Origin: Nonomuraea rhodomycinica
GTDB lineage: Bacteria; Actinomycetota; Actinomycetes; Streptosporangiales; Streptosporangiaceae
Reading direction: 5' to 3'
DNA: 64,000 bases
NCBI RefSeq assembly: GCF_013363995.1
Contig: NZ_JABWGO010000003.1
Location: forward strand, 186,001 to 250,000
A program made the position numbers and the translations under genes. Shown here piece by piece: positions 17,741-26,903 of this stretch. Position 1 is the first letter of the stretch. Each line of letters begins with the position of its first letter. The notes beneath the pieces were generated by a model, which ran no database searches, was not told the DNA's origin, and saw only the letters and a program-made list of their open reading frames with translations.

Positions 17741-18589
17741 GTGGCATCGCACAGGGATCTGCCCGCCGGCTTGGTGAACCAGCTTTTCCACAACACCGGG
17801 AGTTCCTCGTTCACGGAGTTCGTCGCGGCGTACGCGCCTGAGTTGCTGCCGCAGCGTGACAAGGTCCTCGCCACCCCGATCGGTGACCAGGTTCCCCACG
17901 CGACCACGATCGTGGCGGCGACCTTCGCCGGCGGTGTGGTGATGGCGGGCGACCGGCGGGCGACGTCCGGCAACATCATTTCCCAGCGTGACGTGGAGAA
18001 GGTGTTCCGGGCCGACGACTACTCCTGCATGGGCATCGCCGGCACGGCCAGCACCGGCATCGAGATGGCCCGGCTCTACCGCGTGGAGCTGGAGCACTAC
18101 GAGAAGATGGAGGGCCGCACGCTGTCCGTGGCGGGCAAGGCCAACCGCCTGGCCACGATGATCCGCGGCAACCTGGGCATGGCGATGCAGGGCCTCGTGG
18201 TGGTGCCGTTGTTCGCGGCCTACGATCCCGACCGCGACGAGGGGCGGATCTTCAGTTACGACGTGGCGGGCGGCCCGTACGAGCGTGACCGGTTCGACGC
18301 GATCGGGTCCGGCTCGATCTTCGCGCGTGGCGCGCTGAAGAAGCTCTACCGCGACGGGGCCTCGGCCGACGACATGGTGATGACGCTGATCCAGGCGCTG
18401 TACGACGCGGCCGACGACGACTCGGCGACCGGCGGCCCGGACGTGACGCGCAAGATCTGGCCGATCGTCTCGGTGATCGACGCCGACGGCTACCGCCGGC
18501 TGACGGAGGAGCAGGTGGCGGGCTACGTCGAGCAGATGCTCCAGCAGCGCCTGATCTCCCCTGACGGCCCCATCGCCCCGCTGCGCTAG
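17741..18589 (+). CDS. prcB: 20S proteasome beta subunit PrcB
   Basis: A 282-aa catalytic subunit. A 54-residue propeptide ends VPHA and is removed autocatalytically to expose the nucleophile T55 ([11 protein letters not shown]). The mature chain has the expected active-site lysine and aspartate region ([14 protein letters not shown]). The GTG start at 17741 has GGGAGGGA 5-12 nt upstream; an in-frame codon at 17726 is less likely. It is followed 14 nt later by prcA, its ring partner in the 28-subunit core. Confidence 0.97.
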   Translation: MASHRDLPAGLVNQLFHNTGSSSFTEFVAAYAPELLPQRDKVLATPIGDQVPHATTIVAATFAGGVVMAGDRRATSGNIISQRDVEKVFRADDYSCMGIAGTASTGIEMARLYRVELEHYEKMEGRTLSVAGKANRLATMIRGNLGMAMQGLVVVPLFAAYDPDRDEGRIFSYDVAGGPYERDRFDAIGSGSIFARGALKKLYRDGASADDMVMTLIQALYDAADDDSATGGPDVTRKIWPIVSVIDADGYRRLTEEQVAGYVEQMLQQRLISPDGPIAPLR

Positions 18590-18603
18590 AAAGGACCATC
18601 ACG

Positions 18604-19524
18604 GTGTCCATGCCTTTCGGATATGCGTCCCCTGAGCAGATCATGCGGGACAAGGCGGATTACGCGCGCAAGGGCATCGCGCGGGGCCGCAGCGTCGTCG
18701 TGCTCCAGTACGAGGACGGCATCCTGTTCGTGGCGCCCAACCCGTCGCGGGCGCTGCACAAGATCAGTGAGATCTACGACCGCATCGGTTTCGCCGCGGT
18801 GGGCCGCTACAACGAGTTCGAGGAGCTGCGGCTCGGCGGCATCCGCTACGCCGACATCAACGGCTACACCTACGACCGCTCCGACGTGACCGGGCGGGGC
18901 CTGGCCAACCTGTACGCCTCCAACCTGGGCCGCATCTTCACCGAGTCGATCAAGTCGCTGGAGGTGGAGGTCGTGGTCGCCGAGGTAGGCGACACCTCCG
19001 ACGGTGACGCCATCTACCGGCTGACCTTCGACGGGTCGGTGTTCGACGAGCACGGTTTCGCCGCGATGGGCGGGCAGGCGGACGCGGTGGCCACGCGGCT
19101 GAAGGAGCGTTACCGCGAGGGCATGCCGCTGGCCGACGCGCTGGAGGTGGCGCTGACGGCGCTGACGGAGCCGGGCGGTGAGCGTCCGCCGGTGGCGCAG
19201 CTCGAGGTGGCGGTGCTCGACCGCAAGCGTGAGCACCGCAAGTTCCTGCGGCTGACGGGCGCGCGGCTGGAGCGGCTGCTGTCGCAGACGTCCGCGGGCG
19301 GTGGAGCGGCTCAGGGGGCGGCTGAGGAGCCGCCGGGAGCCGCTCCTGGCGAGGGCGCCGGGGGAGCCTCGGACGCTTCGGGGTCCTCGGGGTCCTCGGG
19401 GTCCTCGGGGTCCTCGGGGTCCTCGGGGTCCTCGGGGTCCTCCGGTCAGGCGGCCCCGCCGGCCGACACGCCGCCGCCCACGGGGCCGGAGGGCGACATC
19501 GACGACGGCTCCTCGCCTCTGTAG
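18604..19524 (+). CDS. prcA: 20S proteasome alpha subunit PrcA with long GSS-repeat tail
   Basis: A 306-aa structural subunit whose heptameric ring gates the proteasome and receives Mpa. The alpha fold covers about 1-225 ([20 protein letters not shown] at the gate end; [19 protein letters not shown] near the end of the fold). The last 80 residues are disordered and contain seven consecutive GSS tripeptides coded by a 9-bp repeat, then a Pro/Asp tail ending DDGSSPL. Most family members are near 240-260 aa. The GTG has an AAAGGA box; ATG 18610 is an alternative. Confidence 0.96.
   Translation: MSMPFGYASPEQIMRDKADYARKGIARGRSVVVLQYEDGILFVAPNPSRALHKISEIYDRIGFAAVGRYNEFEELRLGGIRYADINGYTYDRSDVTGRGLANLYASNLGRIFTESIKSLEVEVVVAEVGDTSDGDAIYRLTFDGSVFDEHGFAAMGGQADAVATRLKERYREGMPLADALEVALTALTEPGGERPPVAQLEVAVLDRKREHRKFLRLTGARLERLLSQTSAGGGAAQGAAEEPPGAAPGEGAGGASDASGSSGSSGSSGSSGSSGSSGSSGQAAPPADTPPPTGPEGDIDDGSSPL
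19380..19442 (+). repeat. Seven identical 9-bp repeats inside prcA
   Basis: GGGGTCCTC repeated seven times without variation, coding for (GSS)7. Perfect identity at all positions, including third codon positions, points to recent slippage or expansion. Confidence 0.95.
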
Positions 19525-19981
19525 GAGGTCTGGGCCGGCTTCGGCCGTGGTCGCACCAGCGTGATGGGGTGAGGCCACGGCCGCGCCGGTTTCCCGGGTG
19601 CGCCAGGTGGTGTCCGTTCCCACCCGTTCCGGGCTGACGACCGCGTCCTCGAGCCGCGCAGTCCTCGTGGAGACGCCTACAAGCACGCCGAGCCTCGGCC
19701 TCGCGCCGCCTCCGCACTCGTCCCGACACCTGCGGCCACAGGCGCGCGGCGCCTCAGCCTCGCGCCGTTTTCATGCCCGTGCCCGGAGCAAGCCGCGACT
19801 CATGGCCTCTGGCCCGCCTGGCGTCGAGACCACCTCCCTGCCCGCGCTCTGCGGCCCGCCCGCGACCATGGGGTGGGGCGAGCGGCCCGGAACGTCCCAC
19901 AGGGCTGCCTGGGGGCGGGGAGCGAGCACCTGCACACAGCGGGGCGGGTGCGACCGGCCGGGGAAAGGAGGTGGGCGGCGC
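19525..19981. other. Intergenic region after prcA
   Basis: No recognisable gene. A weak 9-bp hairpin (CGGCCGTGG / CCACGGCCG, about 19543-19585) may help end the prcBA transcript. Frames here are Pro/Arg/Gly-rich. The region ends with an AAAGGAGGTG ribosome-binding site at 19964. Confidence 0.45.
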
Positions 19982-20101
19982 GTGTTGGTAAAGGGGGCGG
20001 CCCACGCCGTCCCCGCGATCTTCGGGTTCGGTCAAATGTCGGACGGGCCGGGTGTCGGCGGGGCGGCGGCCGGGGCGCCGGGTGCTGGCATGACCTCATG
20101 A
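19982..20101 (+). CDS. Putative 39-aa small ORF coupled to the SIMPL gene
   Basis: A GTG 8 nt after AAAGGAGGTG (19964-19973) opens a 39-codon frame that begins MLVKGAAHAVPAIFGFGQ. Its TGA overlaps the ATG at 20098 (ATGA). This Shine-Dalgarno is among the best in the window, while the SIMPL gene has none of its own, so coupled translation is plausible. The peptide resembles no family I know. Confidence 0.45.
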   Translation: MLVKGAAHAVPAIFGFGQMSDGPGVGGAAAGAPGAGMTS

Positions 20102-21093
20102 TCAAACTGAGTGTCGTCGTGGCCTCCGCCACCCTCGTCCTCCTGGGAGCGCAGGGTGGTACCGCGCTCGCCTCCGCCGGGCCCCGCCCCGAGTCGCCCC
20201 CGATCAGCCACTCCGAGACCCCGGGCGCGGCGGGCACCCACAGGGCCGGGCACCTGTCCCGGGCCGTGACGTGGCACGCGTCCCACCGGGGGAGCGCCCG
20301 CGACGCCGTGCGGCCCTCCCCGCGCTCCTCCACCCGCCAGGTCCCGCGCTCCACCGACCGCCCCGCTCCGGGTACGTCCGGTCGTGACGCGCTTCGCTCC
20401 CTGGGTCATCGGACGCTTCGCGTGTCCGTCCGGCCGTCCGCCGGCGGACCGTCGGGCACGGCCGCCTCGGCGCCCGCGGCGAACAGCGCGTGGCCGGGAG
20501 AGCCGGCGCAGCTCACGGTCGTCGGGCAGGGCTCCGTCCAGGCGCCGCCCGACGTGATGCGCCTCAACGTGGGCGTGGACGTGCGCCGTGACCGGGCCTC
20601 CTCCGCCTTCAGCGCCGCGAAGGCCGCCCGGGCCCGGCTCGCCGCCGCGATCCAGGGCGCCGGCATCTCCGTGAACGACATGCGCACCGAGAACCTCACG
20701 CTCGGCGCCGAGTACAAGGACGGGCCCCAGGTCGTCGGCTACCGGGCGGCGCAGGGCGTGGAGGTGATCCTGCGCGACATGTCGAAGGCCGACGCGGTCA
20801 TCGACGCGGTCGCGGCCGTGGGGGACGAGGTGCAGATCAACGGCATCTCGTTCGAGGTGTCCAAGGCCGAGGCGCTGCTCGCGCGGGCGCGGGCGGCGGC
20901 GTACCGCGACGCGCTGAGCAAGGCCCGCCAGCTCGCGGCGCTGGCCGGCCGGCACGTGGGCCGGGTCGTGAAGATCGACGAGCAGTCCGACTCGACGCCG
21001 CGCTTCTCGCTGGCGGGGGCTGACGCGGCGTTCGTCAGTCCCGGCCAGTCGTCGATCTCCGTGATCGTCAACGTGGTGTACGAGCTGATCTGA
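20098..21093 (+). CDS. Secreted SIMPL-domain (DUF541) protein
   Basis: A 331-aa exported protein. The first about 27 residues form a signal peptide (MIKLSVVVASATLVLLGAQG, cleavage near ALA). A basic, low-complexity stretch follows to about residue 135. The SIMPL domain (about 137-331) starts AQLTVVGQGSVQAPPDVMRL and ends in SISVIVNVVYELI, the typical final strand. SIMPL proteins are periplasmic or surface proteins of poorly known role. It has no Shine-Dalgarno of its own and overlaps the 39-aa ORF by 4 nt. Confidence 0.85.
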   Translation: MIKLSVVVASATLVLLGAQGGTALASAGPRPESPPISHSETPGAAGTHRAGHLSRAVTWHASHRGSARDAVRPSPRSSTRQVPRSTDRPAPGTSGRDALRSLGHRTLRVSVRPSAGGPSGTAASAPAANSAWPGEPAQLTVVGQGSVQAPPDVMRLNVGVDVRRDRASSAFSAAKAARARLAAAIQGAGISVNDMRTENLTLGAEYKDGPQVVGYRAAQGVEVILRDMSKADAVIDAVAAVGDEVQINGISFEVSKAEALLARARAAAYRDALSKARQLAALAGRHVGRVVKIDEQSDSTPRFSLAGADAAFVSPGQSSISVIVNVVYELI

Positions 21094-21121
21094 CGCGCTC
21101 TCCGAGACCCCTCGCCCTAGA

Positions 21122-21137
21122 TGTGACCTATGTCACT
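21122..21137. promoter_or_regulatory. CRP-like palindrome
   Basis: TGTGA-N6-TCACT, one base away from the CRP/FNR-type consensus TGTGA-N6-TCACA. It lies 47 nt upstream of the secreted-protein start at 21184 and is followed by a second short palindrome, GGAGTGAACTCC (21144-21155). Confidence 0.45.
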
Positions 21138-21183
21138 TTTGCTGGAGTGAACTCCGGCCTGGGGCGGGGGGTCTCACCTGTCC

Positions 21184-21753
21184 GTGAAGACTTCTTTACG
21201 AGCACTGCTCGCGGTCGGCGCCTCCGCCGCCCTGGTCCTGACCTCCGGCGCGGCCTTCTGGGCGTCCACGGCGGCCACCGCGGGCGTCTCCGCCGGTGCC
21301 GCGGCCCCGGCGCGGCCCATCCCGGCCTTCAAGGCCCCGAAGATCTTCGGGACCTCCTTCCAGCCGGACCCGAAGCACGACTTCACCAAGGGGATCCACT
21401 CCCGGCACGACGGCATCCTGCGCGGCTGGATCACCTCGATCCGCGGCGGCGTCGCCGAGTACGAGCCGATCAGGTGGAAGAAGGGCACCCAGACCGAGGG
21501 CTACTTCGTCGGGCCGCCCGAGGGCGACGTGACCGCCTACGCCTCGCCCGTCGCCAAGGACGTCGTGTACCTGTCGGCCTTCGGCTGCAAGACCACCATG
21601 TCGCAGATGACGGTCAGCCGCTCCACGGGGCTGGGCGCCAAGCGCTGCGACCGTTCCGTGCTGCTCAAGCGGCACAAGAAGCAGGGCCAGCCGTCCCTGA
21701 TCACCGTCTACAAGGGTGAGATCGTCAAGGTTCAGGAGATCTACACCCCCTGA
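21184..21753 (+). CDS. Secreted protein of unknown function
   Basis: A 189-aa protein with a clear signal peptide (MKTSLRALLAVGASAALVL, cleavage near residue 34-40). The mature part is basic, with motifs GWITSIRGGVAEYEPIRWKK and two Cys (FGCKTT, AKRCDR) that could form a disulfide. The end resembles a beta-rich secreted domain. I recognise no family. The GTG start has no strong Shine-Dalgarno, and a CRP-like site lies 47 nt upstream. Confidence 0.75.
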   Translation: MKTSLRALLAVGASAALVLTSGAAFWASTAATAGVSAGAAAPARPIPAFKAPKIFGTSFQPDPKHDFTKGIHSRHDGILRGWITSIRGGVAEYEPIRWKKGTQTEGYFVGPPEGDVTAYASPVAKDVVYLSAFGCKTTMSQMTVSRSTGLGAKRCDRSVLLKRHKKQGQPSLITVYKGEIVKVQEIYTP

Positions 21754-22117
21754 GTGCGGGGCTGAGCGGACGCACGGTCCGACACCGTCGTCCGCAACGG
21801 TCTCCGGGGACGGGGGACGGGGGACGGGGGCGGGGGAGCTGGGCGGTGACCGGCTCGGAGAGACCCACGTGGGGCGCGGGGGCGCCCGCGTGGGGCCTCC
21901 GGGCCATGCGTGCCCATGGGGGCGGCAAGGGCGCCGTGCTCGCGCAGAGGGCCGGGCAGGGCGCTGTGCGCGCGCCGGGGCCGGGAAGCGCCCGGAGTCC
22001 CGTCCGGCACCGGATCAGGGGGACGAACCGGACGGGCACGCCGCCCGCAGGGCGCGGAGCGGCAAAACACGCCGAAGATCCCTCCCGCTCGCCGATCCGT
22101 GGGCATAGTGTGAGGTG
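21754..22117. other. Intergenic region before pafA with G-quadruplex motif
   Basis: 364 nt without a supported gene. At 21806-21837 there are five G-runs of 4-5 separated by AC or C, a near-ideal G-quadruplex on the coding strand. The pafA -10 box is at the far end (22106-22111). Confidence 0.65.
22106..22111 (+). promoter_or_regulatory. -10 box TAGTGT of pafA
   Basis: The hexamer ends 6 nt before ATG 22118, so transcription would begin at or next to the start codon (leaderless). Confidence 0.5.
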
Positions 22118-23476
22118 ATGGATCGTCGCATCTTCGGGCTGGAGAACGAGTACGGCGTGACCTGCACGTTCCGGGGACAGCGCAGGCTGTCGCCCGACGA
22201 GGTCGCGCGCTACCTGTTCCGGCGAGTCGTGTCCTGGGGCCGATCGAGCAACGTCTTCCTCCGCAACGGCGCACGCCTGTACCTCGACGTGGGCAGCCAT
22301 CCTGAGTACGCAACACCCGAGTGTGACAACGTCATCGAACTCGTCACCCACGACAAGGCCGGCGAGCGGATCCTCGAGGGCCTCCTCGTCGACGCCGAGA
22401 AGCGGCTGCGCGAGGAGGGCATCGCCGGCGACATCTACCTGTTCAAGAACAACACCGACTCGGCCGGCAACTCCTACGGCTGCCACGAGAACTACCTGGT
22501 CGGCAGGCACGGCGAGTTCGGGCGGCTGGCCGACGTGCTCATCCCGTTCCTGGTGACCCGGCAGATCATCTGCGGGGCAGGCAAGGTGCTGCAGACGCCG
22601 CGCGGCGCCGTCTACTGCGTCTCGCAGCGGGCCGAGCACATCTGGGAGGGCGTCTCGAGCGCCACCACCCGCAGCAGGCCGATCATCAACACGCGCGACG
22701 AGCCGCACGCCGACGCCGAGCGGTTCCGGCGCCTGCACGTGATCGTCGGCGACTCCAACATGAGCGAGACGACCATGCTGCTCAAGGTCGGCGCCACCGA
22801 CCTGGTGCTGCGCATGATCGAGGCCGGCACCGTGATGCGCGACCTGTCGCTGGAGAACCCGATCCGGGCCATCCGCGAGGTCTCGCACGACATGACCGGC
22901 CGGCGCAGGGTCCGCCTGGCCAACGGCCGCGAGGCGTCGAGCCTGGAGATCCAGCAGGAGTACCTGTCGAAGGCCAAGGACTTCGTCGAGCGGCGCGGCG
23001 GCGACGCGACCGCCCAGCGGGTGCTGGAGCTGTGGGAGCGCACGCTGACGGCGGTCGAGACCGGCAACCTCGACCTGGTGGCCCGCGAGATCGACTGGGT
23101 GACGAAGTACCAGCTCATCGAGCGCTACCGCAAGAAGTACGACCTGCCGCTGTCCTCGCCGAGGGTGGCGCAGCTCGACCTGGCCTACCACGACGTGCAC
23201 CGCAAGCGCGGCCTGTACTACCTGCTGCAGAAGCGCGGCTCGGTGGAGCGGGTGGCGTCCGACCTCAAGATCTTCGAGGCCAAGTCGGTGCCGCCGCAGA
23301 CGACCAGGGCGCGGCTGCGCGGCGAGTTCATCCGCAAGGCCCAGGAGAAGCGGCGCGACTTCACCGTCGACTGGGTCCACCTCAAGCTGAACGACCAGGC
23401 GCAGCGCACGGTGCTGTGCAAGGACCCGTTCCGCAGCGTGGACGAGCGCGTGGACAAGCTGATCGCGGGGATGTAG
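22118..23476 (+). CDS. pafA: Pup-protein ligase PafA
   Basis: A 452-aa enzyme that phosphorylates the terminal glutamate of deamidated Pup and joins it to substrate lysines. The nucleotide-binding start [13 protein letters not shown] and the catalytic Asp57 in [12 protein letters not shown] are both present, and it lacks the Dop loop. Other conserved segments are [28 protein letters not shown] and [22 protein letters not shown] 22118 gives the M. tuberculosis-like N-terminus; GTG 22115 is an alternative. It is homologous to Dop in this window but far more similar to PafA orthologues. Confidence 0.97.
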   Translation: MDRRIFGLENEYGVTCTFRGQRRLSPDEVARYLFRRVVSWGRSSNVFLRNGARLYLDVGSHPEYATPECDNVIELVTHDKAGERILEGLLVDAEKRLREEGIAGDIYLFKNNTDSAGNSYGCHENYLVGRHGEFGRLADVLIPFLVTRQIICGAGKVLQTPRGAVYCVSQRAEHIWEGVSSATTRSRPIINTRDEPHADAERFRRLHVIVGDSNMSETTMLLKVGATDLVLRMIEAGTVMRDLSLENPIRAIREVSHDMTGRRRVRLANGREASSLEIQQEYLSKAKDFVERRGGDATAQRVLELWERTLTAVETGNLDLVAREIDWVTKYQLIERYRKKYDLPLSSPRVAQLDLAYHDVHRKRGLYYLLQKRGSVERVASDLKIFEAKSVPPQTTRARLRGEFIRKAQEKRRDFTVDWVHLKLNDQAQRTVLCKDPFRSVDERVDKLIAGM

Positions 23477-23561
23477 CCGTCGCTTTACCCGTCGGTTTAC
23501 CCCGGCCCTACCCGGCGGTCGGATAGGGTGACGCGAACCTGCAGTCCACCGAGGGAAGTCC

Positions 23562-24500
23562 ATGCGCCGCGCCCTGGCCGTCCTGGCCGCCGTGCCACTG
23601 ATCTTCTTCGCCGCCGCGTGCGGCTCCGACACCGCCACCACCTCCGGCTCCCCTGGGGCCGGAGGCGCGGCGGCGGGTGTGAAGGTCACCGGAAACCTGG
23701 GCGCCAAGCCCACTGTGACGATCTCGGGGGCGCCCGCCACCAAGTCGTCGTACGAGGTGATCTCGCCGGGCACCGGCCCGGCGGTCAAGAGCGGCGGCCA
23801 GGTGATCGTCAACCTCACCGTCTACAACTGGGACGGCAAGCAGAACGCCTTCCAGGGCTCCTCCTACGACACCAAGCAGCCGGAGACCATCCCGGTCAAC
23901 GAGCAGCTCCCGCAGGTGCTGCGCGACGGCTTCACCAAGGTCAAGCACGGCGGCCGGCTGCTGGCCGTGATGGCCTCCGACTCCACCCAGCAGCAGGCCC
24001 AGGCGACGCAGGCCGCCCAGCCGACGAAGGTGTTCGTCATCGACGTCGTCGGCGCCCCGCCCGAGCCGCTCAAGGCCGCCACCGGCAAGGAGACCGGCGA
24101 CAGCATCAAGGGCGTCAAGGTGGTCAGCCCCGGCGGTGACAAGGCGCCGACGCTGACCACGAAGACGAGCGAGAAGGCGCCGAAGGAGCTCGTCGTCAAG
24201 ACCCTGATCCAGGGCACCGGGCAGAAGGTGCAGGCGGCCAACACGCTGACCGTCCACTACACCGGCAAGATCTGGGGCACCGACAAGGAGTTCGACTCGA
24301 GCTGGACCAAGGGGCAGCCGGCGTCGTTCCCGCTGTCGGGCGTGATCCAGGGCTGGCAGAAGGGGCTCGTGGGCGTGCCGGTCGGCAGCCGCGTGGTGAT
24401 GAGCATCCCGCCGGACCTCGGCTACGGCGCGCAGGAGCAGCAGAACATCCCGGCCAACAGCACCCTCGTGTTCGTGGTGGACGTCCTGTCCGCCTACTGA
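23562..24500 (+). CDS. Lipoprotein FKBP-type peptidyl-prolyl isomerase
   Basis: A 312-aa surface lipoprotein. The signal peptide ends in the lipobox FAAAC (C20). Two FKBP-like units follow: a degenerate one (about 60-165) and a canonical one (about 200-312) with LTVHYTGKIWGTDKEFDSSW, GVIQGWQKGLVGVPVGSR and PPDLGYGAQ. It catalyses proline cis-trans isomerisation outside the membrane. A TAGGGT -10 (23523) and a GAGGGA box precede the ATG. An FKBP gene downstream of pafA is common in actinomycetes. Confidence 0.93.
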   Translation: MRRALAVLAAVPLIFFAAACGSDTATTSGSPGAGGAAAGVKVTGNLGAKPTVTISGAPATKSSYEVISPGTGPAVKSGGQVIVNLTVYNWDGKQNAFQGSSYDTKQPETIPVNEQLPQVLRDGFTKVKHGGRLLAVMASDSTQQQAQATQAAQPTKVFVIDVVGAPPEPLKAATGKETGDSIKGVKVVSPGGDKAPTLTTKTSEKAPKELVVKTLIQGTGQKVQAANTLTVHYTGKIWGTDKEFDSSWTKGQPASFPLSGVIQGWQKGLVGVPVGSRVVMSIPPDLGYGAQEQQNIPANSTLVFVVDVLSAY

Positions 24501-24555
24501 GGTCGAGCGCCTCTCCTGAGGCGCTTGTCCGCCACCTGAGGTCCGGTTCGCCGGA

Positions 24556-24600
24556 GACGCCCTTCCCGGGCCGGTCGCGCCGGCGTCCGGGGAGGGCGTC
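24556..24600. terminator. Probable terminator after the FKBP gene
   Basis: A 12-bp stem with one G-T wobble (24556-24567 / 24589-24600) and a GC-rich loop that can itself pair. It lies between the FKBP stop and the next promoter. Confidence 0.5.
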
Positions 24601-24608
24601 GGCGCGCC

Positions 24609-24614
24609 TAGACT
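24609..24614 (+). promoter_or_regulatory. -10 box TAGACT of the SufR-like gene
   Basis: The hexamer ends 6 nt before GTG 24621, and there is no Shine-Dalgarno, so this is a leaderless arrangement. Confidence 0.5.
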
Positions 24615-24620
24615 CCGGCT

Positions 24621-25325
24621 GTGCGCGAAGAGCATCTGGAGGCCCTGTCCCTGCTGCACGATCCCGTGCGGCGCAGCCTGTACGAGGCCGTGGCGGGCAG
24701 CGGCGGCGACGTGGGCCGGGCGGAGGCGGCCGAGGCCACCGGGGTGTCGAGGACCCTCGCCGGTCACCACCTCGACAGGCTGGTGGAGGCCGGGCTGCTG
24801 GAGAGCGGCTTCCGGCAGCCCGAGCGGCGCGGGCCCGGCAGCGGCCGGCCCGCGAAGGTGTACCGGCGCGCCTCGGGGGAGCGGTCGGTGAGCCTGCCGC
24901 CGCGCGACTACGCCGTGCTGGCCTCGGTGCTGGCGGGCGTGGTGGACGCGCTGGGCGCCGAGGAGAAGGCCGAGGAGGTGGCCAGGGCGGCGGGCGCCCG
25001 CCTGGCCCGGGGCCACCGGGGCGAGCCCGTGGAGGCCGTGCTGGCCGAACGCGGCTACGAGCCGTACGCCGACCACGCCGGTGACGCCGGCGTCGGGGCC
25101 GGAGGCCGGCTGCGGCTGCGCAACTGCCCGTTCCACGCGCTGTCGCAGGAGCACCCGCTGCTGGTGTGCTCGATGAACCTCGCGCTGTGCCAGGGCCTGC
25201 TGGAGGGCCTCGGCGACCGGCCGGAACGCGCGGAGCTGGATCCGAGGCCGGGGGAGTGCTGCGTCTCCCTCGCCCTGCCACCCGGCTCCGCCCTGCCACC
25301 GGACTCTAAAACAAATGAAGATTGA
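24621..25325 (+). CDS. SufR-like winged-helix regulator with cysteine cluster
   Basis: A 234-aa ArsR/DeoR-type repressor. The winged helix (about 1-75) includes HDPVRRSLYEAV and GVSRTLAGHHLDRLVEAGLL. The C-terminal half carries cysteines at 169, 183, 190, 213 and 214 in CPFH...VCSMNLALC...ECC, an arrangement like that of SufR, which senses iron-sulfur cluster status. No suf operon is adjacent, so its targets are unknown. Confidence 0.78.
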   Translation: MREEHLEALSLLHDPVRRSLYEAVAGSGGDVGRAEAAEATGVSRTLAGHHLDRLVEAGLLESGFRQPERRGPGSGRPAKVYRRASGERSVSLPPRDYAVLASVLAGVVDALGAEEKAEEVARAAGARLARGHRGEPVEAVLAERGYEPYADHAGDAGVGAGGRLRLRNCPFHALSQEHPLLVCSMNLALCQGLLEGLGDRPERAELDPRPGECCVSLALPPGSALPPDSKTNED

Positions 25326-25357
25326 CATAGAAGCGAAGGGCGTGGTGTGCTGACGCC

Positions 25358-25837
25358 ATGCACCTCGCCCAGCTCAACATCGCCCATCTGCGCGCCCCCG
25401 TCGACGCCCCCGAGCTCGCCGCGTTCGTGGAGCTCCTGGAGCCCATCAACGACCTGGCCGACGCCGCCCCCGGATTCGTGTGGCGGCTCAAGGAGAGCGA
25501 GGAGGACCCCACCGCCACGGTCGTCCACGACTACGGCGACCACCTGCTCGTCAACTTCTCGCTGTGGGAGTCGATCGACGCCCTGTGGACGTTCGCCTAC
25601 CGCAGCGCCCACCTGGGCGTGCTGCGCCGGCGCAGGGAGTGGTTCCTGCGCATGGCGGAGCCGTACATGGTGATGTGGTGGGTGCCCGAGGGGCACATCC
25701 CGACGCTGGCCGAGGCCATGCGGCGGCTGGAACACCTCAGGGCCCACGGCCCGAGCCCCGAGGCGTTCACCTTCCAGGAGCCCTACGAGAGCAGCGAGGC
25801 GGCGAACCTGCCCGCCGCCGCCGAGGCCAGGAAGTAG
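25358..25837 (+). CDS. DUF3291 domain protein
   Basis: A 159-aa soluble protein with an ABM-like alpha/beta-barrel fold: it opens MHLAQLNIAHLRAPVDAPEL, has LVNFSLWESIDALWTFAYRS in the middle and VMWWVPEGHIPT near the end. The family has no assigned reaction. Its 3' end overlaps the convergent DUF3866 gene by 55 nt. Confidence 0.82.
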   Translation: MHLAQLNIAHLRAPVDAPELAAFVELLEPINDLADAAPGFVWRLKESEEDPTATVVHDYGDHLLVNFSLWESIDALWTFAYRSAHLGVLRRRREWFLRMAEPYMVMWWVPEGHIPTLAEAMRRLEHLRAHGPSPEAFTFQEPYESSEAANLPAAAEARK

Positions 25838-26865
25838 GCCAGGTCCTCCTCCAGCCCCCGGCCCATCGTCGAGAGCCGCACCGGTGAGGCACGCAACGCC
25901 TCGTGCAGGCCGTCCACCGGCACGGGCACCAGCTCGTGCCGGACGGCCAGCAGCTCGGCCTGGTCGCGCACCCGCTCGCCGAACTCGCCCGGCAGCATCG
26001 GCACCGGCACGTGGGCCCGCGTCAGCGCCACCCGGCCGTAGGCCGTCAGCGAGTGGTGCGACACGCCGAGGTGCCGCTCACGCCGGTCGCCCTCGCTGAT
26101 CCGCAGCGCCGCCACCGGCCGGCCGAGCAGCACGGCGGCGGCGTTGACCGCCTCGCCCGCCGAGACGCCGGAGAAGCCCCACCGGGTGCCCGTGCCGAGG
26201 TTGCCCGGCCCCTGGGCGACGATCGCGACGTCCGCCTCCAGCACGTGGCGGGCCGCCAGCAGCCCCGTGTGCGTGGTCACCGCCTCCACGTCGCCGCCGA
26301 ACGCCTGCCCGACCGTCACCACCCCGGCCAGCCAGCCGATCTCGCGCAGCGTCGCGCACGCCATCGAGAACCACGCCGGCAGCGCCCCGCCGTCCTGCAT
26401 CACGTACGCCACGCGCACGCCGCCGCCCGCGCCGCCCGGCACCGCCTCGTACAGGCCGCACAGGATCGGCGGCAGCGCCGAGTGCAGGTCGGCCACCACC
26501 ACGGGCATCCCGTCGACCGAGTCGGCCTCGCGCAGGAGCTCGTGATGGGGCGAGTCCTGCTCGTCCGCGCCGAGCACCGTCGCCTGCATCGGGGTGTAGC
26601 GGGCCTTCACCAGGTGCCCCGGCCCTTGCGGATCTTCCGGTAAACGGTTCGGGAGGGCCACCACCATGGCGTAACCTCCCGTACCGAGACCCATCGCGAG
26701 TGCCGTCGTGTTGAGCAGCACCTCGTCGCCGGGTTCCGGGCGGCCCACCAGTGCCGGATAGGCCAGTGCCCGGCACTGCCCCTCGGGCACGGCGACGTCC
26801 AGCTCCACCGCCCCTGGCCACTCTCGGCGGATCCGCACGACCTCGCCCTTGCGCCATCTGATCAC
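25783..26865 (-). CDS. DUF3866 family protein
   Basis: A 360-aa soluble protein. It opens MIRWRKGEVVRIRREW and has conserved glycine-rich segments (VAIVAQGPGNLGTGTRWGFS, LRISEGDRRERHLGVSHHSL). The family is conserved in actinobacteria and often lies near pafBC; its function is unknown. GTG 26865 is chosen because the longer frame from 26910 would overlap the pafB start. It converges with the DUF3291 gene. Confidence 0.82.
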   Translation of the reverse strand: MIRWRKGEVVRIRREWPGAVELDVAVPEGQCRALAYPALVGRPEPGDEVLLNTTALAMGLGTGGYAMVVALPNRLPEDPQGPGHLVKARYTPMQATVLGADEQDSPHHELLREADSVDGMPVVVADLHSALPPILCGLYEAVPGGAGGGVRVAYVMQDGGALPAWFSMACATLREIGWLAGVVTVGQAFGGDVEAVTTHTGLLAARHVLEADVAIVAQGPGNLGTGTRWGFSGVSAGEAVNAAAVLLGRPVAALRISEGDRRERHLGVSHHSLTAYGRVALTRAHVPVPMLPGEFGERVRDQAELLAVRHELVPVPVDGLHEALRASPVRLSTMGRGLEEDLAYFLASAAAGRFAASLLS

Positions 26866-26903
26866 GGGGGCAGGGTAGCGTCCATGAAGGAGGAGTGAGG
26901 CAG

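Noticed and set aside
17562..17747. N-terminal extension of DinB
   Set aside because: It would cross the prcB promoter and has no family match; ATG 17561 fits the family start.
22118..23476. Second Dop gene
   Set aside because: The protein lacks the Dop loop and matches PafA, so it is the ligase.
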